This document shows positions 42,811 to 54,337 of a stretch of DNA of 64,000 nucleotides, in pieces. The stretch spans positions 62,001 through 126,000 of the forward strand of contig NW_005179035.1 of assembly GCF_000350225.1 (NCBI RefSeq). Direction: 5' to 3'. Each line of letters starts with the position of its first letter. Positions within the stretch are counted from its first letter, which is position 1. Both the position numbers and the translations under genes were made by a program. Below the pieces are notes generated by a model. The model was not told the DNA's origin. It worked only from the letters and a program-made list of their open reading frames with translations, and made no database searches. Origin of the DNA: Chondrus crispus (taxonomy: Eukaryota > Rhodophyta > Florideophyceae > Gigartinales > Gigartinaceae).

Positions 42811-43410
42811 TGTAGTATAATCACCCCCAACGACGAGGGGGGTGAGTACTGACAGTTCGGAAAGACCCTGATCGGCGGGAAGACAGAAGCACGGCCCACC
42901 CACGGTACCGAGCACGGGCTCGAGGTAGCGGTGGTAGAGCGGGATCGGGGAGGACGCGCGCACGCGCGAGCGGTTCTACGCCTCGACGCCCCGGAGCGGT
43001 ACTGGGTAACGATCCAGTACCGACGGGCGGAGGCGGAGCCGGCTCGTGGGCGTGCTACGCGCGTCCTCAACCCGCGCGCGGTGCTACTTCTAGGTAAAAC
43101 GGACGGAAGTACCTAAAAGTAAGCGGGCGGACCAAGGTGGAGGATCCTTGACAAGTCCGTGCTTTTCGTCCTCCACCGCCGGCGGTCCGCTCATATTTAA
43201 TGTACATTGTAGTCTATCATAACTCTACAGTAGTGCCGGTCAACCGACACTGTAACGCTGTCAGCCGTCGGGGCTGACAGTCCACGTGTAGTACGCGTCC
43301 CGTACACGTGGAGGACACGTGTGTGCGCGCGTAGCTGTAAGGCTCGTGCCTTACTGTCGCTGATCTAATCCTAATCTAATTTCCGAACTCCCGTTTGGGG
43401 TTATACCACA
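42811..43410 (-). repeat. Solo LTR of the A family, reverse orientation
   Basis: The reverse complement starts TGTGGTATAACCCC and ends TATACTACA, 600 bp, and follows the A LTR through U3 hairpins, TATA-like region and the GC-rich part. Flanked on both sides by TAGTG (42806-42810 and 43411-43415), so it is the solo remnant left by LTR-LTR recombination of a full insertion. Its U3 stems differ in sequence from those of A but keep the fold (arms CTGTAAGGC and GCCTTACTG in place of CTGTAGAGC and GCTCTACAG). Confidence 0.88.
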
Positions 43411-43517
43411 TAGTGCAGTCTCAGAAGGCAGCCAATTCGCTGTCCTGCGCGCCATTTTTGACAGATACTAACCCAAATCTGGAACAAAACGCCATTGTGG
43501 TGTTTCGGTTATGCACA

Positions 43518-43523
43518 TATAAA
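43518..43523 (+). promoter_or_regulatory. TATA box upstream of pogo-like transposase
   Basis: TATAAA in CACATATAAAGG, about 100 bp before the open frame of the transposase N-terminus. Confidence 0.35.
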
Positions 43524-43621
43524 GGCTTACCTTTTCCATTCTTACATCACAGCCGCACCCCGCCGTCCGAAACATCCAGCTTGCGTATCATGACGGTGTC
43601 AGCATCTCCCATTATTTCTTC

Positions 43622-45262
43622 CTCCAAAATGCCGAACGCCTGCGGAACGAAAGAGAGGCAGCTTCAACACAAGAAGCTACTGTAGATGCCCATCATTCCT
43701 CTGCGGATCCGCCTACATCTGCCACACTCCAACCCAACTCCGGCCTTCCGGCACCGCAGCCCAACACAGCCGCGCCCTCGGCGGTCCACACAAGAGCGGT
43801 CCAACGTGTGCTTACGCGATCAGATCGCATTAGGATTGTCAAGTGGATGTCTGAGGAGGTCTCCAGGGCAGGTTCTTAACACATTGCCTCAAAAGCTGTC
43901 GACCAGTTTCCCCATCTGTTCCGTGGCAACGAAAAGGCGAACAATTCTGAGGCAAGTCGCTTATGGAAAGCACGCCTCGAGTACCGTGAAGCAGATGAGA
44001 CGACTTGCGCGTCGCGCTCAATTACCAGGGTTACAAGCTGTGGCTTCAAAAGGGTGTATCTAAAGGCCAAGCCTGGCCGCGTTCGGAAGAGGTCTGCTTG
44101 GGTAATGGCGCTGCAAGCTGACCTCCTCGAAGAGTTTGACAGGCTTCGAAAAACCGGACTCAAGTTCAATGCCAAGCTGCTCGGGGATCTTGCGAGACAG
44201 CTCATAAAAAGTTCTACGAGGGCTGAATATTTTCTAAATTGTTTTAATACGTCGTCAAAAAAGTATATTCAGCATATGATCACACCGCGTTGGATCCAGA
44301 CATTTATGGAGCGGAACGAAATTGTTAGTGGTGCTCAAACAGGCAAATTGATGGTTTCCCCGGAGAAGCAAGCTTTTATCGAGAAGGAAATGGCGTATCA
44401 TCTTGGCTTTGTGGCTCGAGAGATTCGTTCAGGACGTTTAGATGAGGACGATGTGTCAAATGCTGACGAAACGCACTTTGTCATCGACATGGACAACCAT
44501 CGAACGCTGGTAATTTGCGGTGAAGCCGAGGTAAAGTATTCAGACGTAGTGTCTGGAGCGGAAGGGATGACAATGATTGTACGTATATCTGGTGGAAGGG
44601 ATGCCAGAATCGAAGCGCCAATGATGGTTTTTCAGAACAAGAAGAGAAGCTACCCAATTCAAAGGGTTCCTGACGATGTGGCGGGAGTTTCGTATCTCTC
44701 GGGGCCGAAGGGTTGGATGGATCGCAAAGTAATGCCGCAGTGGCTGAGGGAACGGAAAGTAATTAAGGCGCCTCGGCACGGCCGGCGCCGTGTTTTGTAT
44801 ATGGACAACTGCAGTGGGCATGGTGAGACTGCGGCAATGTTGGAAGCGTTGACCGAAATCAACATAGAGGTCAGGTTTCTCCCGCCGAACTGTACGGACC
44901 TAGTGCAGCCCGCTGATTCCTTTGTGATACAAAAGCTAAAAGATGCTTGGCGTTGTCGTTGGGACCAGCACAAAATGGAGCGCATAATGGCGGGTGACTT
45001 TACGGCTTCTTCTGGAAAGTTGCCTAATCCAGGCAAGCACTACTTTCTGGAGCTTGCCACAGCGGCTGTTCGGGATGATAACGCACGACGCGACAGCGAG
45101 GGTCTAACTTACGCACGGAAAGCCATGATCAGATGTGGCTTAGCGCTCAACACAAATGGGCAGTGGGAGGAAAGAAAATTGTTTCCCAAGCTACAGAACA
45201 TAATTCAGCAGCATCTAAACCATTTTGAGGGAGCTCCTGTGATTGCGAATGAGGGCCAGGTG
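43622..45262 (+). pseudogene. pogo-like (Tc1/mariner superfamily) DDE transposase, broken
   Basis: One frame stays open from about 43523 to 45472 except for a TAA at 43877-43879. Before the stop: a Pro/Ser-rich leader and SDRIRIVKWMSEEV, a helix-turn-helix-like start; after it: AVDQFPHLFRGNEK, then the CENP-B-like region and DDE domain. Catalytic Asp candidates: NADETHFVIDMD, VLYMDNCSGHG and LVQPADSFVIQKLK; 36 residues separate the last two. PPNCTDLVQP is the classic pogo/Tigger signature. There is no ATG early in the frame, so the N-terminus may also be shifted or spliced. From about 45262 the frame runs by chance into the gag of element E, so the annotated C-terminus is not transposase. The enzyme would cut and join its own transposon ends in the nucleus; this copy is dead. 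Confidence 0.8.
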
Positions 45263-45367
45263 ATACTCTCGTGTATCCGAGTGTCCTCTTCCCTGACCTA
45301 CTTTCCCTTTCTATATCTTTCCTCCCTGCGACTTTCCGTCACGCACCGACCGTTAGGTGTATTCGCC

Positions 45368-47446
45368 ATGGTGACCGGCTCTGAGTCGTCCCATGACACT
45401 CGTCTGAGAGACGTCCCAGCGCCCGTCGCGGCGTGGATCATGCGGAACCGTCGCGAAGGCCTCCGTGAAGCCTAGAGGTTCTCCCTCAATTTAATCGAGG
45501 AGAAACTCAACTCGCACACCGCGAAGATACGCGAGATGATGGACAGCCTTGTTGCTGGTAAGATCACCGCTCAGGCAGAGGTACAGTCCCAACAGGGACG
45601 TGATCGCCTCGCCGCGCTAGAAGGCGTGCTCACTCGAGCGTGGCAGAAGGACATCGGGTCCATCGTCCACGAGACGCTCCTTCCTCTACGGGAGGAAGTA
45701 AATCGCCTGACGCAGGAAGTCACCGACCTCCGTCGTGGTAACCTCGCCTTGGAATCGGCGCAAACTCGACCCGTCCCGGGTAGACAAGACGAGTCGACCG
45801 CCTCGAAGCCAAGATCTAACCTGCAGCTACATGCATTACAACCGTTGGACGAAAATCTACTGTTCGCCGACGTCACCAAATCGGCTCTCACGGCCGCCGG
45901 GATCCCGATCCCCGATCCTCTGACGATGTAGGGACAACGGGATCCTATCCCGGACCTAGCGGTCGCCCGACGTCCGTCGCCAAGATCGTCCCGCGCCAAG
46001 AAGGACAAGACCGAAGGCCGCCGTCCCATGTCCGGCCACGGAAGCCGGCCTGACCCGGAGGATTTCTCCCGTTACTCGGGTGGATCCCCGCCCGCAGCTT
46101 CAGAAACCGACGCCGATTCGGACTCCCGAGCCGAGGCATTCACGGTACCACAACCGACCTTCGGCCCTAAGGCGAAGGGTGTCACAGTGTGGAAACCGAC
46201 AAACCACCGCTTCCGAGGCGCGTGTAATTATCGAGCTTACTGTCTCGTGAATACAGACCCCACCCTCGATTCAGAGGTGTACGCCACGACGCGCAAGCGC
46301 GTGCAATATCTCCTCCTCGTAATGGGAGAGTACAAGTTTAACGGGTCCGACCCGATCAAAGTCATCAGCTTCTTGGCTAGATGTAAGGAGAATTTCGAGA
46401 ACGCAGAAATGTCGGCGGTAATGGCTCTCATGGCCTTGCCGCATCTCCTCAACCCGCCGGCGAAGGAGGCGTATGAATCCCATCGAGGATATTCTCGACG
46501 CAATAAATGGATTGCGTCGTGGCCAGCAGCGGTGAACTGGTTGCTTCGTACGTATGCTACGAATATTCAGATCGAGCAAGCGCTCTCTGTGGTCCGGGAG
46601 TTACGCCAAAAACCCGGGAAAGTTGAGACCGAGTATGCGACTCGTATGTTAACCGCCCTCGCGCGGTGTGGGGACATACATTCCCCCTGTGAACGCACTA
46701 ACTTGTTCATAGAGGGCCTCCTTCCGGCGATCAAGCCGTCGGTGCTCCAAGCAAGGGAGAATCGCCGCCGATCCTCCTTTGAGCACACGGTGGCCGAATC
46801 CCGCGCTCAAAGGGCGGCCTACCGCGCGCAGACGGCTGGCGCGAGAAGACGCGTCGACTTCGCGAGACCCGCCGCCAAGCAAGTGTTGGCGATGGCAGAC
46901 AGTATGCCCTTATCGACAACCGCGAGTCTGACCCCGAGCTATGATACCGGCCTGGACGCCGAGAACTTCCTCGCGAATGACGAGCCGTTCACCGCCGCAG
47001 TTGGGTCACCGTCATTTCCCACCGAAGGATCCTCATGCAACGACAAGGATTCGTTGTTCTACGGAGAGCGGCGGCCGGCCTATAAGGACCAACCCCGACT
47101 TCCGAGACCGCACAAGAAGTCTTCCGGTTTTGCCGGTCGAGAAGGACCCCGGGACATGAAGACACCTTCCCCGCAAATCTTCTGCTACACATGCTACAAA
47201 GTCGGGGATCATATTAACCTCGACGGTAGCATGAAGGTGCGCGATGTGTCGCTCGTCCCTCATAATTTTGAGAAGCTCACGGCGGCACAGAAGGCCCGTG
47301 TTCCGGCAGACGCATACTTGCGCGCAGTCGCCCTCCTCAGTTTCGAAGCTAATCGGCTGATCGCACCCGTCTTGCCGTCGAAGTCTCCCTCGGCTTCGGA
47401 GAAGTCAAGGCCCCCGAACGGCAAGACCGCACCTCTGAAAAACTAG
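45368..47446 (+). pseudogene. gag of element E, two in-frame stops
   Basis: A single frame from ATG at 45368 carries TAG codons at 45473 and 45929 but no frameshift. Segments: MVTGSESSHD start, a coiled coil (45490-45760), a Ser/Asp linker, then the capsid-like part with ACNYRAYCLVN, YKFNGSDPIKVISFLARC, AVNWLLRTYATNIQI and SPCERTNLFIEGLLPAIKP, a basic segment and a ruined knuckle (CYTCYKVGDHINLDG: the expected His and last Cys are displaced or lost). Ends at 47446. Pol follows in the +1 frame. Confidence 0.8.
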
Positions 47447-47471
47447 GAGACCCACAGCTGAAAATCGTTGA

Positions 47472-49196
47472 CATTCAATCGCGGGGTACCGCGTCACCCC
47501 CGCCCCCGAAGCCGGCGATCCGCGTCTTGGGACGGAAACACGCTCGCCAAGCGAGTCCCTCCGACCCCGACCCAACGGGCATGGGGACGGTTCGCCGACC
47601 ATGCGTCTTACCAACGGGAGACTTCCCATCGAGGACAAGGCCGTCGAGCCAGTTTATACACTGTCTCGACGGAATTACAAGGTCTACGCGGACCTTGGGC
47701 TCACCACCTCCATCATGGTGCGTCAACTCACTATCCTGGACACAGGGGCCGGCTCCAATTTTGTCCGCGCCGACACCCTGCCCAAGGGATGGGAGAGGTT
47801 ACTCGAACCGGGGGAATTCCCGACTATTGCCGACGCGAACGGGCGGCCGTTACGAACAAGCGGGTACGTCACCCTCGTAGTTCGACTAGCAACTCGCGCC
47901 ATGAAATGCAAGCTCATAGTGTGCGAGCGCCAAGCAGCTCCAGTCATCCTGGGCTGTGACTTCAACGACAAATTTGTCGAGGCCGTCTATCCACGTCGGA
48001 AGGTAGCTGAGCTTGATGATGGGACAAAAGTACCCATCGAGAGAAGACCGGTCACTCGTTGAGCCGATGCGCCTCCACTTCGGTCGGAACAGGAGTATGA
48101 CAACAACCCGGGTCGAGTCTCCCCGAAAGTCAAGGTTTCTCGTCCCGTCATCCTACAGCCCGGTACACAAGTCTGGGTACACGTGACCAGCAGTCGCACG
48201 GGTCTCTCCGTCTGGGAGCCCAACCCGCAGCTATATGTGAAACATCGCGTCTCCCTATCAAATGGAGTCGCGCACATCACCGCCCTTCGAGAGTTCAAAG
48301 TCTTGGTGGCCAACTTCGCAACGGCCCCCAAGTGTCTTTCGAAGAATCAGGTGCTGGGGTACGTTACCCCCCATCCGCGTGCAATGATACGCACCGCGAT
48401 GCCTCTCGACGCCCTCCTGGCGGCGGAGTTCACAGACGGGGACGAGCCCCAGTCTGAGAAGGCGGAGAATTCACCCCCTTTTCCGTCGGAAGAAGACCCT
48501 CAAGATATTGAAGCTGTCTTCGTCCGACACCTTCGGCTGCATGTCCACCCAAGGGTGCGTGACATGCTTACGCCGTACTCTCGTATGTAGAGTGGTGACC
48601 TCGGAGAGGTCCCGGCGACGCAGCACCGGATCGAACTCAACCCCGGCTCAAAGCCGTTTTGTTGTCAGCCCTATTGAGCTGGACCCCGGTCTCGACAAGC
48701 CGAACAAGACGCTGTGGATGGGATGATATCAAGCGGGGTCATCGCCCGTTCGCAATCAGAGTGGGCGTCCCCGGTGGTTCTCATCCCCAAACCGGATGGT
48801 TCCCTCCGCTTCTGCGTCGATTACAGACGTCTGAATGCGATGACAGTACGGGACACGCACCCGATTCCTCGGATGGACGAGTGCCTGGACTTGCTCGGCG
48901 AAGCGAACATGTTCACAACTCTATATTGTAACTCGGGTTATTGGCAAATTTCCGTCGCGGAAGAAGACCGTCCGAAAACCACGTTTACGAGTCATGCCGG
49001 TACTTACCAATTTAACCGAATGCCATTCGGGTTGATGAACGCGCCCGCCATATTCCAACGGATGCTGGACATCCTTCTCTCCGGATACCGATGGAACAGC
49101 TGCCTCATCTACCTGGATGGCATTATCATATTCTCGAAGGATTATGAAACTCATCTCAAGTATGTCCACGTCATTCTCTCAGCTTTACAACAAGAG
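47472..49196 (+). pseudogene. pol of element E: protease and partial RT with mutated catalytic motif
   Basis: One frame with stops at 48060 (TGA), 48588 (TAG) and 48675 (TGA). Protease: ILDTGAGSNFVRA and VILGCDFND. After the spacer region, RT: HRIELNPGSKPF, EWASPVVLIPKPDGSLRFC, NSGYWQISVAEEDR, NRMPFGLMNAPAIFQ and YLDGIIIF. In the last motif the second Asp of YLDD is Gly (GGC at 49119-49121), which removes a metal-binding residue. The TAG at 48588 stands where B has TGG (SRMWDG) and the TGA at 48675 where B has CGG (PYRAGP). RT is cut at about 49196. Confidence 0.85.
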
Positions 49197-50886
49197 GGGT
49201 TGTCACATAGCGTCGCGCTGGGCGGCCGCCAGTTCGACGCCCTTGTCGCGCGCTGCATGCGCCACGTCCACCAGAAGCGGATCACAGCCGCTGAGGGGCA
49301 CCCGGCCGGCACCCACATCGGCACGAGAAACAAGGCCGGCATCATGGGCTTGTGAGTCGTCAGCGACGTCCGCCTCCGCGACTCCCCGCACGAGTGCTGC
49401 CGGCCGCAACGCCGCCTACGTGCACCACCTCAACCTCACCACCTTTGCGTTCGTGCCCACAACGGACGAGGTGTACAGTTGCGCGACGGACAGTGTCGTG
49501 CAATGGCTCGCGCTGGAGCTGGCCGCGAGCTGGCCGCGAGCGCCGCACAGCAGGAGAAGCTGAAGGAGGGCGTCAGAAGCGGGGAGGAGGTGCTCCAAAT
49601 GACCTCAGAGGGATGGCATCGGCAGGGCAATTTTAAGATGGCGTACAGCTTAGCGGGCGACGGGAACGGCTTGTACATCGGTGATAGTGTCGGCTAATTG
49701 TGGCCCGTGGACTCGCAGGAGGCTGGCATGAAGGGGGTGTGCTGGCGGTTGCATAGAGGCAAGGTGACGTGCACGGGAGTCAACGTCGCGGGGGGAATCT
49801 GATGGCGACGGCGAACAATGACCGGCGCGTGTGCGTGTGGGAGGCGGAGGCGTGGCGGATTGAGTGAGGCTCCGAGCTGGGGTGGTACTCTTCGTCACGG
49901 AATCCAAGTGCAAGTTCCTGAGCTTGAGACCAATGAATATATAAAATATTTATCGGGTACCGTGATGGCGTGACAGTCACGGGGAGGGCTACAGGAGCAC
50001 CAAGAGACCTCCCAGGGTCAAAATGCAAGCAGAAGACGCTAAGATACTTGCAGAACCCCTAAGGAGATCCCATTACTTATTGTCTAGTGTTTTAAACGAC
50101 TGCAGAATGGTTTAGTAACGTTTTAGTGGGCTTATACCATAACTAAAGAAAAGAACGATCTTTGCACTAGAAACCGATTTACCGGAAACCCCTGTTCTCC
50201 GTAGATAAGTTCACATTCGGGAAGACAGAAACAGACCTCACGCCCTTCATGCTTTCACAGTCCCTCCAATCCAAACAAGACTGCACCAATATCCCTGAGC
50301 GCTTTTGATGGTGTTACCTCCTAACCAGATGGCAGCCGCCAAACCTCGTCGGCAACACCAAGCGGCTCCCGAACCAAACTTTGACTTGAGCGATGCGCTG
50401 CCCCGCTCCAGCGTGAGACCAGTCTCAACGCTGTATATCGCACTTCTTATTGCATGCAGAAGGCGTGGGGGCGCGACAAAAATAAACAGCAAAAAGGCGC
50501 AGAAGATTAAGAGGCAGGAAGCGAGAGTAGTTGGGAGGATGCGGGAGTTGGCATGAAAGATAAGTGCAAGAGTAGAAGCGGGGAGTCGAGAAGCATATGA
50601 GAACACAGCATAATGGGGGCCCGGGGTGGAGGAGGGATCTCCTGTCGATTTTATGTGAGGCTTGTAGCGAGATTACTTGGTCGGAAATATCTGTTGTGTA
50701 ATGGTGAGAAATAATGGATCTCAAATATTTGGCAAGAAATTGGAGGAAATTGGATCGACTACTTTGGTAAAAGGTCGCATTGTGAGACCAAGGTTTAAAG
50801 CCGATTCCTCAGTTATCTATCTGACGTAACATGGCTTCTTGCGATAAGGAGGCGAAGAAGAAAACATAATGCTGCATTTTATTTAG
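49197..50886. other. Unassigned stretch right of element E
   Basis: GC-rich to about 49900, then AT-richer. Small frames on both strands (for example 49203-49409 minus and 49479-49697 plus) read protein-like but show no domain. The junction at about 49196 is abrupt, and this could be host sequence that broke E or a filler from another locus. Confidence 0.35.
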
Positions 50887-51534
50887 TTATACTACCATGT
50901 ACGTGAGCGATGTGTTTCTGCTTTCCCTTCCTTCTTCGAAATTCTCGAAACTGGGACATGGACAGTTTGCCAGTTTCTCGTTTATCTCCTCAGCATGCCT
51001 TGCTCTTATTCCCCCTCTTCGGTTACTTGTTCGTCGTCCTGTTTGTCTGGCTAGCTCTAAAATTCCTTTTCGTAGTTCCTTATCTTCTTCATCCCCTACG
51101 CATTGCGCGGTCATCAAAATGTGGTCGTAGAAAAGGCTCTCAATTCGCTCCTTACGCCGCGCACTCATCCGTGCTGTAACCTTTCTCAGTTCCTCTCCTT
51201 TCTCCGGGCTTTCCTCCGAAAGCCACTCAGTCCACAACTCGAACGTGTAGTGGTATTCATTGTCGTGGTTAGAACACTCAGCTTGACTCTCCACATCTCA
51301 AACATTGCTTTCCACTACATAGTCCGCCTCAGGCCAAAATTCCTCTTCCATCCATTCATGCGTGCGACCCAGTGTGCTCGGTCGTTCAATCTCATCCTCG
51401 ACCGCAGCATAATGACTCCCAACGACCCTGCCCTCATTTTCACTCTGTATCTTGTTCATGCGACTCAAGAAGTCTTTGGAGACTTCCATCAGAGTCTCTA
51501 GAATGCCGAACTTATGGCGCCCTCCACCTTCCAT
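50887..51534 (-). pseudogene. Hypothetical helical protein with one in-frame TGA
   Basis: Two minus-strand frames (51534-51298 and 51294-50887) lie in the same frame and are separated only by a TGA at 51298-51300. Joined length is about 215 codons. The sequence is charged and helical (EEEFWPEADYVVE; then TFELWTEWLSEESPEKG; MSARRKERIESLF; KELRKGILELARQTGRR), with a basic, RR-rich region that could bind nucleic acid. No family recognised. Either the gene is freshly broken or the second part is a separate exon. Confidence 0.45.
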
Positions 51535-51785
51535 TTTTAGTCTACGTACGAAATAAAGGCTTCACGAGCCTTTACTGAAACGAACTTCCCGAACGCAGCC
51601 TCCTCACATAGAGCAGCGTGTGACTTCCTCATGTCACTGCAGCCACTACAGTAGTCATCGGAGTCCCTTCTTCAGCGTGAGATTAATCTCAGCCGCTGTG
51701 TGATGGTAGATTCGTGAGGGACTCGCAAATAGAGGCAGAAAAGTGGAAGGTGAAAGGTCGCGATTGCCAAGGCGTGTTGCTGTCG

Positions 51786-51855
51786 GTGGGAGAGCGAAAG
51801 GCTGTGCTGGGTGCCGGACAGTGGGAGAGCGACAGGCTATGCGGGGTGCCGGAGA
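51786..51855. repeat. Two tandem copies of a 35-bp unit
   Basis: Units start GTGGGAGAGCG at 51786 and 51821 and end in GGTGCCGGA, with few differences. Confidence 0.7.
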
Positions 51856-51906
51856 GTGAGATAGTGAGTGGATAGGGTTGAGGGAGGAAGCGCGGCAATT
51901 AGGAGT

Positions 51907-51988
51907 GCCGACGACGGCAAAATTTCTTTCTGAAAGTTTTATGTTTTTCGCCGACGACGGCAACATTTCGAAATTTTTTATGCTTTTC
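51907..51988. repeat. Two tandem copies of a 39-43-bp unit with GCCGACGACGGC head
   Basis: GCCGACGACGGC followed by an AT-rich tail ending TTTATGYTTTTC, at 51907 and 51950. Each head can form a GCCG-ACGA-CGGC hairpin. Confidence 0.65.
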
Positions 51989-52106
51989 AGAGGTTTGTCT
52001 TTAGAATTTCCATTGCGCAGAGATCCATACATCTGTGTATTGCCGCGCTAATAAAATAAAATTCGGGGTTTCTCTGATCCAGTACGGCTAGTGTCTAGGT
52101 GACAAA

Positions 52107-52124
52107 TGACCTCATATGAGGTCA
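52107..52124. promoter_or_regulatory. 18-bp perfect palindrome
   Basis: TGACCTCATATGAGGTCA is a perfect inverted repeat of two TGACCTCA half-sites, like sites bound by dimeric transcription factors. It lies about 300 bp upstream of the copia PBS, so it could lie in or near the copia LTR. Confidence 0.45.
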
Positions 52125-52422
52125 CTTTTCAACATATTTTCTCGACTTTTGCTAGCTCAACAAGATGGAAAAAATACTGTCGACACCGCAGTTGACTTCT
52201 GCGTTGTGGAAGGGTGGAGTTTGGTGATATCTGACCCTCTTCTCCAGCCATTTTTAAAATGCCCAAAAAGGAGCCTTTTTGACCAACCTCAAAACGTTTT
52301 ATGTTGATATTGACGGACTGCAAGGACAGACTGTCCGCATTAAAGTCTGTCATTCGCGGTACTTAGACCCACGAGACGGCGACGACGAGTGAAGACGACC
52401 CCATGAGAATTACGATTCATCA

Positions 52423-52437
52423 GGTTATGGCCCGCTT
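52423..52437 (+). other. Copia primer-binding site, initiator-tRNA internal type
   Basis: GGTTATGGCCCGCTT follows ATTCATCA. GGTTATGGGCCC is the PBS type of Drosophila copia, complementary to the anticodon arm of initiator tRNA-Met used as a half-molecule. One G is missing here relative to that type. If right, the copia 5' LTR ends at 52422; its start was not found. Confidence 0.5.
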
Positions 52438-52667
52438 CGCACCACTTCGCATTACAACCGACTGAAACCAAACTGGATCGCGCTACACGCACTCGCAGCC
52501 GTCGAGCATCTGCACCGCACATAGCCGGAAAGGAACGACCACACACACGCCCACGTCGAATCTTCTCCGAATCCTCATCAATCAACATCCCGCTCCACTC
52601 CCCTGAACTCCTTAACATTCCCCCTCCACTCAAACATCCCACCGTCCCTTCAGCGACCCACACAAAT

Positions 52668-54237
52668 ATGGATCTCAAGGACATCCCCAAGCTCGACCGA
52701 TCAAACTATGGACCATGGCTCCTAGCTATCCGATCGGCAGCGTATACCCAAGACGCCATCGAACACCTCGAAGGCAACCCGCCAGCCCTCGACGGCGAAC
52801 AAAAACTCAAGACATACACAAGAGTTAAACACCTCATCATAGGCAAGATGATCGCCACCATCCCCGCAGATATCATCAACCTGCTCCTCATGCCAGACGA
52901 ACAACCGACCCCGTATGATATCCTGCAAAAGCTCAAGGCACACCGGGGCACCACCAACGTCAGCGACCATCTCTACCTCAAGCAACGCGCCGAGCAATGC
53001 CATTTCAAACCAGGCCAGACGCTCACCGAATACGTTCAACAGCACCAAATCATTCGAGCTCAGATGATTGCAGCGCGCTTCCCGGACATAGCAAACCGGA
53101 GCACCACCGTGGACTATATGATCGAAGGCCTCAAGAAAAACCGAGCCACCGCGGACATCGGACTACAGCTATTGGCCCTGCAACCCAAAGACGTCAAAGA
53201 ATTCATCTACAAGTACAACCGCATCGACACATACCGTCAAGCACTCACACCAAGCAACCCTTGGTCACAGACGGCAGCTGCACCACACACATACCGCCCC
53301 ATCCCACGAGGACGCCCACGCACTGTCCGCCGACCAGCCCCCCGGCACCCCAACCTTTGCCGACATCACATGGAAAAAGGCGTCAGGCACCCACAACACA
53401 CGGACATCGACTGCCGCGACCCCACCCACCCCCAATACCAAAAATCAACACGGAAGAGAACATACGCCAAGGCAAGGGCCATCATGGAACCCATCCCGCC
53501 ACAGTACAATGACCAAGATCAACCGGACACAGCATCCGAAAACGAAGAACCATATGTAGGGGAGGGCATGTTCATCTTGGACTCAGCAGAATACCCCACT
53601 CACACCTCCCGATCGCTCCCTCAAATGCGCCGACTAACCCAACCCACAAAATCAACAACCGCCACTAACCAAACCACGCTATGCACACATGCCGGCACGA
53701 TACAGACGTATACGAATAGAGGACAACCCCTCACAATCAGAGCTGTCCACAGCCCACAAATACCATACACACTAGTATCTGTCCATGCATTAGCGTCACT
53801 AAACTGCACCGTCACATCCGACAGCCAGCAGGCAATAATACGGGACATCAACCGAACTGCAATCGGCACACAAAAATGGCACCCCAAACTACATGCCTAC
53901 GCGTGGACGCCGCGCCCGAGAACACCTAAGAGCACAGCCAAAAGCGCTCGAACAAAACCCACACCAGCAACCAGGAGCAGCAAGCACACAAAGGCTCTGC
54001 AAACCAGCCACACAAAACGACCGCAAATCTCCACCATGAAGCCACAACTCCTACCCAATCGCACACCCGCAAACACCAGGGCTCCACACATCAGCCATTT
54101 CCACGATCCCAACCTACACACACCCAAACAGGCCACACGCAACACCGCCAAGGCATACGAATGGCACATAGCCTTAAACCACGCTCCGTCAAAGGCCCTC
54201 CACCGCATGGCCGAAGAGGGCACACTACGCAACCTGC
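52668..54237 (+). CDS. Copia gag-pol, 5' part up to assembly gap
   Basis: ATG at 52668, about 230 bp after the PBS. It opens with the Ty1/copia capsid pattern (LDRSNYGPWLLAIRSA; YDILQKLKAHRGTTNVSDH; LTEYVQQHQIIRAQM). A basic region (PIPRGRPRTVRRPAPRHP) and a short Cys/His cluster (CRHHMEKGVRHPQHTDIDC), perhaps a knuckle, follow. The protease region lies at about 53560-53900 (FILDSAEYPTH, where copia proteases have D-S/T-G or D-S-A-like). GAG-pre-integrase (EWHIALNHAPSKALHRM) occurs just before the gap. Open until N at 54238. The protein would form particles, mature itself and integrate. Confidence 0.8.
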
Positions 54238-54337
54238 NNNNNNNNNNNNNNNNNNNNNNNNNNNNNNNNNNNNNNNNNNNNNNNNNNNNNNNNNNNNNNN
54301 NNNNNNNNNNNNNNNNNNNNNNNNNNNNNNNNNNNNN
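54238..54337. other. Assembly gap (100 N)
   Basis: A block of exactly 100 N, so the true length is unknown. It removes the integrase zinc finger and first catalytic Asp of copia. Confidence 0.99.

Larger units (their letters stand above)
45290..49196 (+). mobile_element. Truncated Ty3/gypsy element E
   Basis: Gag, protease and the first two-thirds of RT are present, with no LTR, RNase H or integrase. The left end abuts the pogo-like gene and the right end breaks within RT (after SALQQEG) into unrelated sequence. A polypyrimidine stretch at 45283-45325 resembles the CCCTTTTCTA-type tract of the B LTR. Confidence 0.75.

Noticed and set aside
44054..45475. Pogo-like transposase extending to 45475
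   Set aside because: From about 45262 the frame enters element E gag sequence by chance, and the true transposase end is earlier.
4819..51300. Stop-codon reassignment as explanation for in-frame stops
   Set aside because: TAA, TAG and TGA all occur as premature stops, frameshifts occur too, and intact genes end in normal stops.
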